This document shows positions 22,658-34,852 of a DNA stretch of 49,473 nt, piece by piece; position 1 is the stretch's first letter; the number at the start of each line of letters is the position of its first letter. The stretch lies in the NCBI GenBank assembly GCA_004802725.1, contig SGPM01000207.1, positions 1 through 49,473 on the forward strand, written 5' to 3'. The notes beneath the pieces were generated by a model. It saw only the letters and a list, made by a program, of their open reading frames with translations. It did not search any database and had not been told where the DNA came from. The translations under genes and the position numbers were made by a program. Source of the DNA: Antrodiella citrinella (Eukaryota > Basidiomycota > Agaricomycetes > Polyporales > Steccherinaceae).

Positions 22658-25600
22658 TCATTCGCCCAGCTCCTTCCCCTTCTCCTTTGCACCCAGACCC
22701 CGCTGCTTCTCGCGGTTGATGCCAATGATGCCCTTCAGGATCTTCTCCGCCTTCTCTCTCTCCTTCTCGCTCGTCTCGACCCCATCGAGCATGCGTATCC
22801 CCGGACACGCGCGCATCACCAACCCGCGGTATACCAGCCGCCCCACATACGCATCGTCCGGGAGGTCTCGCCGAAACTTCGAGTCCAGGTCTTTCCAGGT
22901 AGCGAGCCCAGCCGTGGGGTGCGACACAGACACCGAGTCGTCGTCGTCTTCCTCCTCCGCTCCAGCGTGGTGGGGCATTCGTTCGGTGCTAGAGATCCCC
23001 GCGGTGCTGGCTTCTCCCTGCGGTAGATGGGATTCTGCCGCGTGAGCGTGCCTGTGCTTCTGTCCGTCTCGTCCGGTCCCTGCATTAGCTGAACGCGTTC
23101 CTGTTCGAGCAGCAAGAGCGTCGTCTGAGTGGAGACGTTCTACGTCCGAGGGTTGCAGTGCCCCAGGAACATCCTTGACGAGGAGCGGTAAATACCAGCC
23201 CAAGGTGCACGGATTCATCCTGTAGTAGACAACCAACGTCCACGGCAAATAAAACAAACACATACAGGCGCGTCAGTCAGTTGCCGTTGCGAAAGAAACA
23301 AGGTTGGGCAGAATCAGTCAAGAGACAATCGCCGCCGGCCTCGGCTTCGCGGGAAAGCCACGAGGCCGGCGCCACAAGGCTCAAGGCCAAGCAAACAAGC
23401 CGAGGCCCGGACGGTGAGGCCGGAGAGATGCCGGCCCTCCTCCGTCCGGGGCGATGAATTGAACGACACCACTGCGTACCTGAAATCGAGCATCTCAATG
23501 TCGGGCATCCCCCGCACCACCCTCACCAGCAGCTTCGTCGTCCGCACTCGAGACCCAATCAAGGTCAGCTTGCGTACTCGCGTCAGTCCCTCCAGAGGGC
23601 GGGTGTCGTCCAGGAAGTTGTAGTTCAGGTTCAACACACGCAGGTTGGGTACCAATCGCGCAAAATCGCCGGGCAGCGAGGTCAGCCGGCACGCTGCCAG
23701 CTCTAGATAGACCAGATTGTAGCATGCGTCCGAGATGAACCCGGATGGCAAGGGGTTGCCTGTACAACTTCTGCGTGAGCGCAAGATCGACCAACAAGAG
23801 AAAGGCCGCCCGAGGTTCTTGCGCCGCGGACGAGGGAGAAAAATACCCTCGCGAAGCACGGAGCCATCGTAAGACACGACCACTCACCGGAGAGATACAT
23901 TCGCTTCACATCGCGCACATCATGTGTTCCAAGCTTGCTGCAAAACACAAGCCAAAATTAAGGGCCCCCTGTTAGCATCAGAACATTCAAAAGCTAATCC
24001 TCATCATTCAAGGCATGTTTGAGACGCATGATACCCTCCTCGTTCAATTCCATCACTGGAATTCATCTGGGCCAAGTCATCATCACGTCCCACCACGCTC
24101 GAAATAGAGACGAGGAAAAGCCCTGTCTGAATGCCGAATATCAAAACACTTACAGTCCTGCGCCGCGCCCGCCTTGATTCCGCAAACTCAAGTTTTCCAG
24201 TTTCGAAAGCCGTTGTGCGTTGTTGATCGACCCCAACGAATTGTTGTCCGCATACAGCGTCCGGAGGTTCGGGAACGGGTACACATCCAACGTCTGCATC
24301 CGGTTCCCGCTCACACGCAGAATCCTCAGCCGCGGCATGGTCCCCGTCACTTCCAGCTCTCCCAGCTGGTTGTTATCTGTGACAGCGATTAAAACACTGG
24401 TGGTCAGCATTGGTGGCTTCGAATTGCAGAAGAAGTGTTAGAGGTGCGATCACGAGCCCACAGTCTCCACCACGTCCATAGAGATTAAGCGAGGCATATT
24501 CCCAACCTCGCGTTGATGGAGAGAACACCATGACGTATGGCAGATATCGCAACACCCATGTGCCCACCGAGGTACGTTACTCACCCAAATTCAGTGCGAC
24601 CAGTGCTGGAAGTGTGTCCAGAGCCGTAACTGTCCCTAATCTATTCTGGCTCAAGTTGAGCATCTCTAGCCGAGTCCTGTCAAAGGGGGAGAGAAAACAA
24701 AATGATCAGCCTGGTGCCCAGTGTGTGAATGATTAATGAAAAGGAGCATGAGAGCGCAGCAACGTCCTGCAGCCAAGTGTAGCAGTAAGATGGGAAGTGG
24801 CGTACCATCGGAAATGCGTGAGGTCGATGGTGCGAATACGGTTCCGTTGGAGGCTGAGCTTTACCAGTCCATCCATCTTGTTTAGACCCTCGACGCTTTC
24901 AATGCGGTTGCCATCAGCACGAAGCTCACGCAGATGCCGAAGGCATTCGAGCTCTCATTTCATAAGAAGAGGGTGAAAAGAAGTAAGTAATCTGCTGGTC
25001 GCAGCTGCAAAGAAAAGAGAGACTTACGACGCAAAGAATCGAGCTTGTTGTCGCTGACGTCGACGTTCTCAAGGTTGATGAGGTGGTTGAAGGACGTAAC
25101 TCCGGTCAGGCTTGATTCACCAAAGAGACACCGGTCAACTATGAGGTCAGCGTTCGTCGATCCACCAAGCGAGCTTGGCCGACTTACATGTTAGACGCGA
25201 CGGATAACGTCCGCACTGAACCGGGCACCCCGCTAAGCCAGGACAATTGGTTAGAGTTTCTGACAGAGCCACATGTCAGCAACGCCGCCGGCAGTCATCA
25301 GATCATCCCAGTCAAGTCCACTCACAATGACAACGAATCTAGCCGTGGTAGGAACTCTTTCAAACGCGCAACGCTGTCCAAGTTCCGCTTGCTCAAGTCA
25401 ATGGACGACAGCTGCTCCCAGTGCGGTTCAAATGGTTGCACATCCGTGATCACTCCTACGAGTCGATCATGGGCAACGCCAAATGAGCATTCAGTAAGGA
25501 ACGTCGCATTCCGCCCTGATACCCTAGATGCTGATTGGGACCGCGAAAGCATCCTGTCAGTATCGCTTGTGGAGTTGCCAACGACTGCTCGCTGGCTGCT

Positions 25601-28597
25601 TGGTCTCCGCGCATGCAATGGTTGCAGCTCATCTTGCGGTGGTCTTCCGGAACTAGCCTTGGACGGCGAGTCTTCTTCGAATCCTAAGTGAGAAGGAGTC
25701 AGACTGACGTCGGTAGAGACAGATTGTGTATGACCTGAATCTTCAATGTCGTTCAGCATGTCGGCTATTCGCTTTGACCGTGCAGACGGCACGACCTGAC
25801 TTTGGCTCTTCTCCAATACGTCTCCTAGATTAAGGTCTGCCGACCCGCCGTCCGTCACGTCAGGCGTTGGCGCATTCCTTCCAACCCCAAGAATAGGCCC
25901 TTCACGCTTTCCGTCTGAGAAGCTGACGGAACGGCGGTGTCCTAAACGAGCGAGCGGGGTTCGGAAACGGCTCTTGTTAGGGTCCTTCAACGCTGACACT
26001 GGCGTGATACTGTTGCTCTTGATTGCAGATCGTATACCGGACGACAGACCGGTGGGATCTGATCGTGATTGGGGGAGCGGCGTGCTGAGCTTACTGGACG
26101 ATGGCGCGAGGGCAAGCCAAGCGGGAGGCTCTGGAGGAGCGGGCTGAGATTCGTCTTCAAAACGGCTTGGGGTGAGTTCAGGATCCTGGATGAACGATGT
26201 CGCGGTTGTGATGGTGTTCTCCTCTTCCTCCTCCTCTTCCTCCTCTTCGCTGTCGTCAAGATCAATGGCGTTAGCAGCGTACTCTGATTCCGTAGCTGCT
26301 ACAGCATCCATAGAATCAAAGGAGAACGAATTCAGCTCCGTCTCCTCTTCGTCCTCGGATTCCGTATCAACGTCCTCAATCCGGGACTGCTCCAGGTCGG
26401 CAGTAAGGATGCTTCCCTGTGTATCGTCGTCCGTGAATGGTTCATCGTTCCCCTCTGGGTTGGGTACATAGGATGGCTCAGGCTCGGGCGAGTCCTCTTG
26501 ATCCCTCGAGTCTTCTTCTCTCAAGCTTTCAATGTCCCTGAATGGATCCTCACTTTCATTAGCACCACCGTTGGTAGCAATGTCCTCTTCGTCGTCCTCC
26601 ACGCCGACCTGGTCAAGCGTAGGAGCCTTTACCCATCTCATCATCACCTTGTCATACACCATTCCGCCGACGCGGTCTGGTATTGTGGGAACATCGCTCG
26701 GCGCGATATGTCTAAGCTGCTTTGGGCCGGCATGCTTCACAAAAGAAGCAGCACTGCCTGCAGTAAGTGTTGTCCCTGAAGCAGTACTGGACGACACGAA
26801 ACGCGTGAGGTCGTCATTTCTCCCAGAACGGATAGAAGATGATGGATAGGCTGGTGCGGCTGCAGATGGAGGGGCTAGATGCGAAGGACTGGGGTTCATG
26901 TTGTCAAATCGTACGGTAGGCGATTGAGGTGCAGTCACGAGGACGTTGATTGGAGGAGCGGGGAACTGCTCCAGCAAGCCCGAGGAATCGAGAGACATTT
27001 GTTCCATACTCTGCGACATTTCACGCTCGACGTCGTGCGTTGCGCTGATCCTGCGCATCACCCTGCGCGGGCTGAGGATAGGACGCGCATGCGCATGGGA
27101 AGGCACTGGAGGATCCCGAGTACCCATCCCAGGCCTCCTGACCAAGTCGGGCAGAAGCTCTGTGGCATCGTCATCTTCATCCGGTGGTAGATGCTTTGCC
27201 CCGACAGAAACATAGCTTTTGTCACCGAATTCTGGGTGTGAGACATGTGAAGCCTCCGTATCAGTTGAGAATAGTCGCTTTGAACCCTTCATATCGTTCC
27301 TAATTTGAGCCATGAGATTAGCGGCCTGCTCCCTGTAGGCCAAAGAAGAAGAATTTGAAGATCCTTTGGAGCTTGTGGTTCCTCCAGACGCCTGCGTCCT
27401 GACAAGATCTCCGTATCTGGCACTGGGTACTCTCAGCCGTTCTGCGTCAATACTCAGATACGGTTGTTGACAGACGTGATGAATTATGAAAAACTCACGA
27501 CCAGAACTTCTCATCATCGACCTGCTTCCTGTTGACTCCGCAGGGGAGTCTGACAGTTTCCTCGTCTGGGGCGACAGAACGCTCGCTGTAGTAGAAATCG
27601 TCGAAACGTCTCTGTTCTGCCGGATTTTCTCCATGAGATTTCGTGACTCTCCAACATAGTCCCTCGCTTTTGACACGGGCCTCATGATAAAAGCAGTGCC
27701 ATCTCCTGTAGGTGAGTAGTCACTTGCGGGACTGAGTTTAATGCGCTTTGCACTCCGAAGACGAGACACGGTGCCTTCTGAAGTGCGAGAGAATCCGTGC
27801 GGAGTGCCATCTGAGGGGGTAGAATTACCTGATGGCGTATTGACAGCGATTGAGTCAACCATAGCAGATAAATGGTCGCGAGTGAAAGTGTCGTATTGGA
27901 GATGGAACAGACGGAGACGTGGATCTGTGAGTGGTGCATTCGGCCCCAGACGAGTAGGTGGAATCGGAGTGGATTGAGCATTAGGAGCCGTACTTGCTGG
28001 ATCGAAGGGATTGGGTTCCGGGGGTGCAAAGGTAAACTGATAGCCCGCCGCGTCCTGAGGGAGTTCTAGCCCGTGACTCCTCCGCTCATCCTCACGCCCA
28101 ACATTCTCAGCTCCCCCTTCATCTTCTCTTCGCTTCTCTCCGCCGTTTACACCCATTAATGACTGCGTTTCCGAAGGTTCGTCTCCTGGGATGTACATCT
28201 GCGACAGACGCGAGGGCCTGGTGGGTGCATTCGACGTGGGTGGCGGTAATGGTGCAGCGTTTTCCAGAGGAGGAGATGGGGGCTCAAACATCGTCTCCAG
28301 TGCAAGAGGGCTGAAAAAACTCTTGACCATACTCTTCTTGCCCTTGCCGGGTGTTTTGGGTAGAAATGGAGCGGCAGGGACGTCTTCTCGGATGAGGAAC
28401 GTGCCACCAGCTTCATTTTCTGGCGAGGCCAGCGGAGACTCATCATCCTTCTTCACCAAGATGGAGCCAACGATATTTGTGTAGGACAGATCAGAGTTGT
28501 CATGAGCTGAAGGGGACTCGGGCTCTTCATCGATCCATTCGTCTTCGAGTTCGTCGGTTTGCCAGGCTGGTCGTGAGGGTGATTGCGCGTCTGTCAT
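22658..28597 (-). CDS. cdc11: Cdc11/Nud1-type leucine-rich-repeat scaffold (septation initiation / mitotic exit network)
   Basis: Spindle-pole-body scaffold that recruits the septation-initiation (mitotic-exit) kinases. Ten exons: 28597-27499, 27441-25326, 25259-25188, 25110-25028, 24953-24806, 24676-24585, 24376-24154, 23937-23888, 23759-23480, 23219-22658; 1574 residues. The N-terminal two thirds are disordered, with family-like blocks FFSPLALETMFEPPSPP and RLFHLQYDTFTRDHLSAMV, many Ser/Thr-Pro sites and a Glu run. LRRs start near residue 1050 (LSSIDLSKRNLDS, VSDNKLDSLRQLECLRHL, LSLQRNRI, LNLSQNRLGTV, LYADNNSLGS, LNLNYNFLDD), ending in the LRR cap MNPCTLGWYLPLL and FRRDLPDDAYVGRLVYR, as in fungal Cdc11/Nud1. 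The start ATG at 28597 (MTDAQSPSRP) is the first in frame. Exon 4 needs the acceptor at 25111; a nearer AG would bring a stop. Family assignment is from memory of the protein family. Confidence 0.85.
26212..26250. repeat. CTC/TCC microsatellite coding for a Glu run
   Basis: A run of CCT/CTC triplets inside exon 2 of the Cdc11/Nud1-like gene; on the coding strand it gives about ten consecutive Glu residues after DDS. Such in-frame triplet runs are prone to length change between strains. Confidence 0.7.
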
Positions 28598-31500
28598 GAA
28601 AACGAGCGTGAATAGGTATGTAGAGCCCGACGTCAGCGGTGTCGCGGAGGAAAAGGGGAGGAAGTAGAGGTCGTGTCCCTCGTCGTGATGGCTTGCCAGT
28701 CGACGGCGACTCGTCGCGTCGCGTATGTTTAGATTCACGTGATCGCGGGCGTGTTAGATTCAACTGTGGGTCCGAGTTTGGCTCTATTTGGTTCATTGGT
28801 CTGCAGACGAGTCTGTCTGCGCATCCTTCGTCACAACTCTCGTTGATCTATGAGATCAGCCTCCGCACTTGTGTCAATCCATACAAAGCAGAGCAGGTTA
28901 GATTGTCTTTCCGTTCACGCTGACAAATTCGTGACACGGTGAGTACCCTAATCGTCACTATTTATCTCGGCTCATTGTAGTAGTAGATTACTAGGAAGCA
29001 GCATTTGTTGCTCCAGAGTCGTTGTTCAGTGATGGCTTTTTGATGGAGAAGAGAACTATGAATACGTGAAACAGTGTTGGTTGAACTCGTGCTCAATTGC
29101 TATCTCATATACCGGACATTTTAAACACGTCAAGACAGAGACCTCTTCACGTGCACGGTGCACAGAGGGTTGAAGTTCTTCAACTTGGACATTTCACCGC
29201 TGGCCGTTCCACAAACGGAAAGGGCTAATCGCAACTGGTGTAGTCTATAAACTGTAAGATTTCATTCGATGCCTTTTGTCGCAAGACACTTCTGAATTGA
29301 CTTGACGTTATGCAGATACACTGGCCGATTGAGGCGTCTACGATCTGCCGAAGACACCGACCCTCTTGGCCGGTTCCATACCGTCACTCAGCCATAACAT
29401 TGAACCAATAGTTCGCTATGAGTTCTGGTCGTTGAGCTGAGAGACTACGCAGTGTGCCCACATATACGAAAAAATGGTTGATCGAATTTTGTCCCCCCAG
29501 CATAGCGATGCAGCGTAGCCGTCGTGCTTACAGAAAGATTAATGACAAGGAACTTACCGTCAGTTATTTCGTTATCTCTTTTCACTTTTTTAATTTTTTT
29601 GCTCATCACCGCCCTTGACAGCCTGGGTAATATCTGTCAATAGTGGAGTTCACAGGCGGCAATGGACGATCCTCTTGGTCAAGAACTGGACTTTGAGCAG
29701 ATGATTATCTGCACCGCCCACGACAGCGAAACCATGTCAACAAATTAGGATCACCACCAAGAACCTCATGCAACCGTTTGCTCAAAGTTGACAGCTCTCG
29801 ACCGGCGCCTGGCTTGTGGGTGTCCTCTGCAGCTCAAATATATTCATTTGACCTGGTTGAACCACAGATCAGATTCCATGTGGTTTAAGCGGCGAGATTT
29901 CAAATATCTGGGATATGGCCACAGCACGAACGCTTGGCGTGGGACGGTGGTGAGCACACCGTTTGAGAGTCAAGACACCAAATCACACAGCTGGTTATGC
30001 CCCTCACTTTCTTCTGAGCCCGGAGAAGATCTATGATCCGCCGGCTCAATTATGGTCTCATTCGTTCCGTTTTTTCTATCCACTCACCGCTAGATAATGA
30101 TGAGATCAAGGTTTGAGTAGGTAGCAACATATTCTCGCAATTCACCATAACGTGAGTCTCATTCCATCGTTCTAATGTAGGCCACGATGTACGCCCTGCA
30201 GCGGCGGAGGTCTGGAATGTTTTATCTCTGGTCTCTATGGTCAGCAGAAGATTGCACCGCCTTTCGCACTTTCTGAACCGCAATGCTCCCGATTATTTCT
30301 CAAGAAAACGCCATCGCACCCCACCGTCGCTGTTGCTCTGACCGATACGCCGCGGAGGTGTATGTACCTTCTTCTGCGTTAACATTGTCTTGCACTGCAT
30401 AGCCTTGGCTCAAGACCAAGTTCTGACCGAGATGTCCTTTCATTTAGACCCGCCTTTCCACTCGGTGCTACTCAGAGCTATTTCTGCATTTGCCATCCTC
30501 AGCGTCTTGTTTCAAGTTGGACACCTTCCTGCCGTGGAATAAATGCCCTTTAGGTCCCAGATGCCCACCCACAAGAAGCCTCGCTGGGTGCTGCCGCCGT
30601 TCACGGATCTACAGATACGAAGGGGTACTGTGTACGACTCTCATGATCAGCTCGACGATTGCTTCTGCTCAGAATGTCTCGGTTTGACACCATGGTGCAT
30701 GAGGCTGCATGAGCTCTCTTTGACTTCGCTTAGCCTGAACAATACCTTCGCGGGAACCTAATTACAAAAACGGGTCCCCGCAAATGCCTCGCTGCCGGTA
30801 ACCGTAATTCAGATTGCAATGGGTGGTCGCCCCATAAATTGTACTACCGATGATACTGAACGCTAACGCATGGAGCACCGCACAGGATGGTACGCCCAGG
30901 TTTGCTCCGGTGGCGCACGTATGTTACAAAATCAAGAACGATAAATCGGACTGCGGCACTTGCGTCCGATATGAAAGAAGCCAGATTGACCACAGCGGGC
31001 CTGCGATCTTCTTCTCTTCCATCATCATCAAGGAAAGCATCTAGCACGCGCACCGCCTTCACGTACCTGACCCTCACCTGAGTCGGGAGTTGAAAGGATA
31101 TGACTGGCACCATGCCCACAGCGATGTTCAGGAGGGCTGTCACCAGCTGTTGTGAAGAATGATATGCATGTATTGTGTGATCATGCACGGTTTCCAGAAC
31201 CCATAGTGGGTGAACGACAAGTTCTACGCCTGATCGCACCTCTACGTAGAGTAGGCAAGATCTACTCCCTACAAGATGATTCGCAGTTCAAATGAAAGAC
31301 TACGTGTGAAGCTGAAAGATATTGTAATGGGATGCAAAGTGAATTAGGAGGGGCTAGCCTACGTGTGGTGATGAGTAGGAGTGACAATGATGTATGAGTT
31401 GCTAGAATTTACTACTTACTGAAAGGTCAACAGACGAAATGGGAATATTTGGTGTTTGGGATGCAATGGAACTTGGAATGCGAAAATGACAACGAAGGGC

Positions 31501-31858
31501 GCGGGCGCGCGAAAAAAGACCGCTCTGAGACGAATTCCGGTTCCAGGTAATCTACAGAACGAAAGGGGGTTTGCCGAAATACTGCTTTTGGATGGGGACG
31601 AAAAGAATAATGCGTCGGACTATGAGAATGATGTATACGATGTTGTGGGGTGGTATGAAAAGTGATGCACATGAAGAAAGGGATGATTGTGATGTTTGAG
31701 AGTCCAATGAGGATGAAGGTGTGGAGAAAAATCATGGTGATGCCGCTACATGGGTATTCGTAACTGTCTTCTGTCGTTGTTTGTCAGTAAGAATGGGCGG
31801 TATCTGTCGTAGAGGTACTTACTTCTTTCATTAGATACATAGGATTGACGGCACCATC
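28598..31858. other. Intergenic region, largely empty
   Basis: The left end is the promoter side of the Cdc11/Nud1-like gene. From 28.9 to 30.8 kb I see only short random frames and several AT-rich stretches (for example poly-T near 29580-29600). One doubtful relic at 30844-31239 is listed separately. The right end should contain the 3' untranslated part of the unrecognised gene beginning at 33067. Confidence 0.5.
30844..31239 (-). pseudogene. Possible relic of a multi-pass membrane protein (DUF6534-like)
   Basis: A 131-codon frame without ATG at its start. It contains LWVLETVH, a word typical of transmembrane segment 2-3 of the mushroom-specific DUF6534 membrane proteins, followed by SSQQLVTALLNIAVG and, further on, VNLASFISDASAAVRF and VTYVRHRSK, which are loosely where that family has its later helices and a short basic loop. 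No N-terminal helices, start codon or C-terminal tail can be found around it, so if the resemblance is real it is a decayed fragment. It could also be chance. Confidence 0.2.
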
Positions 31859-33067
31859 TTACTGTCGTAATCCTCCGCGGGCGCGACTCCGGGTACGGCC
31901 CCGTTCCTTTTCGACGAGCGCATCGCTGATGGCATTTTCATCCTTTGCTTTCCGCTTTTGCGCACCTGCAGACAAGTACTTCTCCAAACCGAAGTTACCG
32001 AGCGGCCTGTCATGTCTGAGCGTGCCGCTGATATCATCGTCACTGAATCTCATGCTGCGCTCGCGCAGGATGGAATTCCGTCGTCCACGGACGAGAGGGT
32101 AGGGAGAACGAGCCCTGGATACAAGAGTCGGGCACGGCGGAGACTTTGGTTTTCCTCTTCCCACTCGACTGTCACGTGCATATAGACCGGTGCTGCCCCG
32201 TTCCACTTGGGCAAACGATAGCACGGGAGCTGCCGCACTCGTTCTCATGATGTCCGTAGGATATGTCTTCTTCATGTTGCCTCGACGTTTGGTCGCTAGC
32301 AAACAATCGGATGCGGTACAACTGCCGATATCCTGTACGGAAGACGTAGGAATGTCTAGGAGAGAGGTACCTGTGCTGTCTACCGGTGATGGAGGGAATG
32401 ACGATGTTGCACCCGAGGACACGGAGTTTTGAAACGCGTCGGTCAATGCTGTCTGGATAGGGTAAGGAGAACACATCTCGACGCCACCTTTCGACACGGG
32501 GGAAGCGGCGGAAGGCGAGCAGGAGATGGATGCCGGCTGCGTTTTGGTACCACAAACAACCATTGCCTGTACTTCGCAACCACTGAGCTGCGTCGGAGAC
32601 AGAGCCTCAGACTGGGAACGACCGTGCCCCAAAGACATACGAGGGGGCAGCCTGGGTATAGAGTATAAGAACGGCTCATGAGCATATGGTCGGATTTCCT
32701 CCACCGGACTACCCGAGCATGTCGCAAGACGGGAAAAGGGCATATAGGGCATCCGCCGATAGACGTCGCCAAGACCCTTGGGACGTGCGTCAAAATCTTT
32801 GAGCGGTGCGTCTTCGAAAGTGACGGGAGACATCTCAAAGACGAGGTCTGACGAAGAGTGCTCCCTGTCAGGTGATCGTGGAGGTGGGTCTGTCGCGATG
32901 CGCCTCGCAGGTATCGGGATGGGTAGAGAAGGTACGCGCAGGCCCGTTTGATGCAAGAAAGGGGTATGGCGAGAGGGTGGTGGTGCGCTCATGGCTTCCA
33001 TGGTAGGTACTTTACGTTGACGCTTGGCTGGATGAACGGATGACATCAGGCCTGAAGAACGCAGCAT
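31859..33067 (-). CDS. Unrecognised basic, Ser/Pro-rich protein
   Basis: Single long open frame of 402 codons from the first in-frame ATG (33067; a second ATG is at 33046). I do not recognise a family. It has a basic N-terminal cluster (AKRQRKV), many SP/TP and RxxS sites, an internal conserved-looking stretch FEDAPLKDF...GDVYRRMPYMPFSRL, and a basic C-terminal half with RRNSILRERSMRF and a tail RGRTRSRARGGLRQ. No signal peptide, membrane segment or zinc-binding pattern is visible; composition suggests a disordered nuclear or cell-cycle-regulated protein, which is inference. The frame stays open for 25 codons above the first ATG, and a GTGCGT...TTCAG pair at 33087-33054 could be an intron, so the true start may lie at 33046 or in an unseen exon. 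Its length and lack of stops argue that it is a real gene. Confidence 0.6.
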   Translation of the reverse strand: MLRSSGLMSSVHPAKRQRKVPTMEAMSAPPPSRHTPFLHQTGLRVPSLPIPIPARRIATDPPPRSPDREHSSSDLVFEMSPVTFEDAPLKDFDARPKGLGDVYRRMPYMPFSRLATCSGSPVEEIRPYAHEPFLYSIPRLPPRMSLGHGRSQSEALSPTQLSGCEVQAMVVCGTKTQPASISCSPSAASPVSKGGVEMCSPYPIQTALTDAFQNSVSSGATSSFPPSPVDSTGTSLLDIPTSSVQDIGSCTASDCLLATKRRGNMKKTYPTDIMRTSAAAPVLSFAQVERGSTGLYARDSRVGRGKPKSPPCPTLVSRARSPYPLVRGRRNSILRERSMRFSDDDISGTLRHDRPLGNFGLEKYLSAGAQKRKAKDENAISDALVEKERGRTRSRARGGLRQ

Positions 33068-34852
33068 ATAGTCAGACCTACGCACCAAGAGATGCTGTCT
33101 CGAGCAAACAGTACACGCCACTCTGGGAGATATGGGCTTCACTTTTAGGACGGTGGAGGGCTTATGAGCTATAGGGTGGAAGGCGTTCCGTTGAAAAATC
33201 GGAGAGGCACTGATTCACAGTGAAACTGACCGGAGCTTTTCAGATGCTTGTCGCAGAGCGGTAGAGCCGATGTCCGTGCCTCCCAACGGAAATAAGAACG
33301 AGGCACACTGTAGAAGACAAGGACTGTTGTGTCTGAGAAACAATTCGGCGACGTTGCGAAGGGGGAACAACGCACCTCTGCTCGATGTGTTTTATGGCTC
33401 GGACACGAATAGAACAAAGACCGAGCGCCACCCGCGTGCTACACCTTCGCCAACCAACCCCGATAGTTTTGGAAGGAGATGCAAGAATGAGGAGAACAAC
33501 GAGCGCAATGTTTTTGTAACGATGAAGAGGACCTCCTGGTGACCGTGGAGGTAGTTGTGGGATGGGCGCAGGTAAGAACAGGCAACAAGCGCATTCCAGG
33601 AAAAAATAACAGCAGGTGGCGTATCACGTGCTCATCGGGCACACAGATCTTGTCCGCCGCCGGCACTCAATAAACTCAATTTCGGACTTATGTAAACACA
33701 TAATTGGTTCACCGTCCCAGATGGCTCGAGCTTTGCATTCATAGAACCACAAGTAAGCACCTCAGTTGTCGCCGTCGTGATCGATGTACGCGGTACTAAC
33801 AGGTCCCCGACGGATGCTAGGTATTTGTATTTTTCTAGATGGTAATGTATCCATACGCGCCCACAACCATGCAGTGCTGTCGAAGATGACGATAAACGTT
33901 AGCCGTTCAGTGCACTTCCATCGCTCTCACCGTTGACATGTTTCCGGATCCACATCTTCAAACTCGCGTCTACAGGAAGTCGGATCGAGCTTCATGAAGG
34001 AAATCATGTCCAGCTTCAAATTCCGAACTTGCTATTCGCCTGTGCCAGTAGGTTTTGTCCTCCCTCTTGTCGTGACTGCAGTCCACGTTTGATAATCCGA
34101 ATATCTCATTCCACAGACATGATTGCGTGTGCCTGAGGAGTAGGTTAACTATCCGAAACGTGTCTTCAGTTGCTCGCGAGTCCCGCGCGCCGGAAAAGAG
34201 GCGGAACCAGCAATCCTTCTTCATCTCAGTTTACCCTTCAGTGCGGCCAAATTTTCTTCGCTGTGTATACAGATCTACTCATGGCGATCAAAGTCTTCCG
34301 CATCGCACGCCCCTCCTGATTATATAGCAGCCCCACCCGCCCCACTGGACTCTTCGACTCGAGATTCGTCAGTCGTATAGAAACGACATTGATTCGGTCT
34401 GCTTCGGGGTGGGTATGCATGCTTTTAGCGTTTGTCTATGCGTAGTCAAAATTTGGTCCATTTTGGGACACTCCTGCTATTTGCCTGCTATCCAGCTCAA
34501 CTCACCCACACTTCCTTTGGCCGGTTCAGTCGACCGATTGCCCGGCATAAGAATCGGCTGTGACCCTTCACTGATCGGTCTTATAATATGATTTCATCAA
34601 GGAGGGGGCTCAGCGCTTTTCATAGGTCGGTCGAGCACTCCCATGTGAATCAAGCCGAGAACAAGCCACACTACACGCATTCGCTGGCATTCCTTTTCAA
34701 TATACGCGACTTGGACACCAACGCCTTCGTAAGTTTTATTTTCCTCTCATGCGTATATCTAGGGACGCAGTCTCAAAGCTCGTCTTACTGACTTCTTCGT
34801 CTTTCCATATTCTCGTGTAGTGAGTGTCTTCTCCTGTCTTGCATGCCTTGAT
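33068..34852. other. Intergenic region
   Basis: Separates two genes that point away from each other (unrecognised basic protein on minus, F-box gene on plus), so it holds both promoters. No gene seen; the frames present are under 90 codons and lack motifs. Confidence 0.5.

Noticed and set aside
25131..25140. Acceptor CATAG at 25140-25139 as start of exon 4 in the Cdc11/Nud1-like gene
   Set aside because: With the upstream phase it gives an immediate TGA; the acceptor at 25112-25111 restores the leucine-rich repeat.
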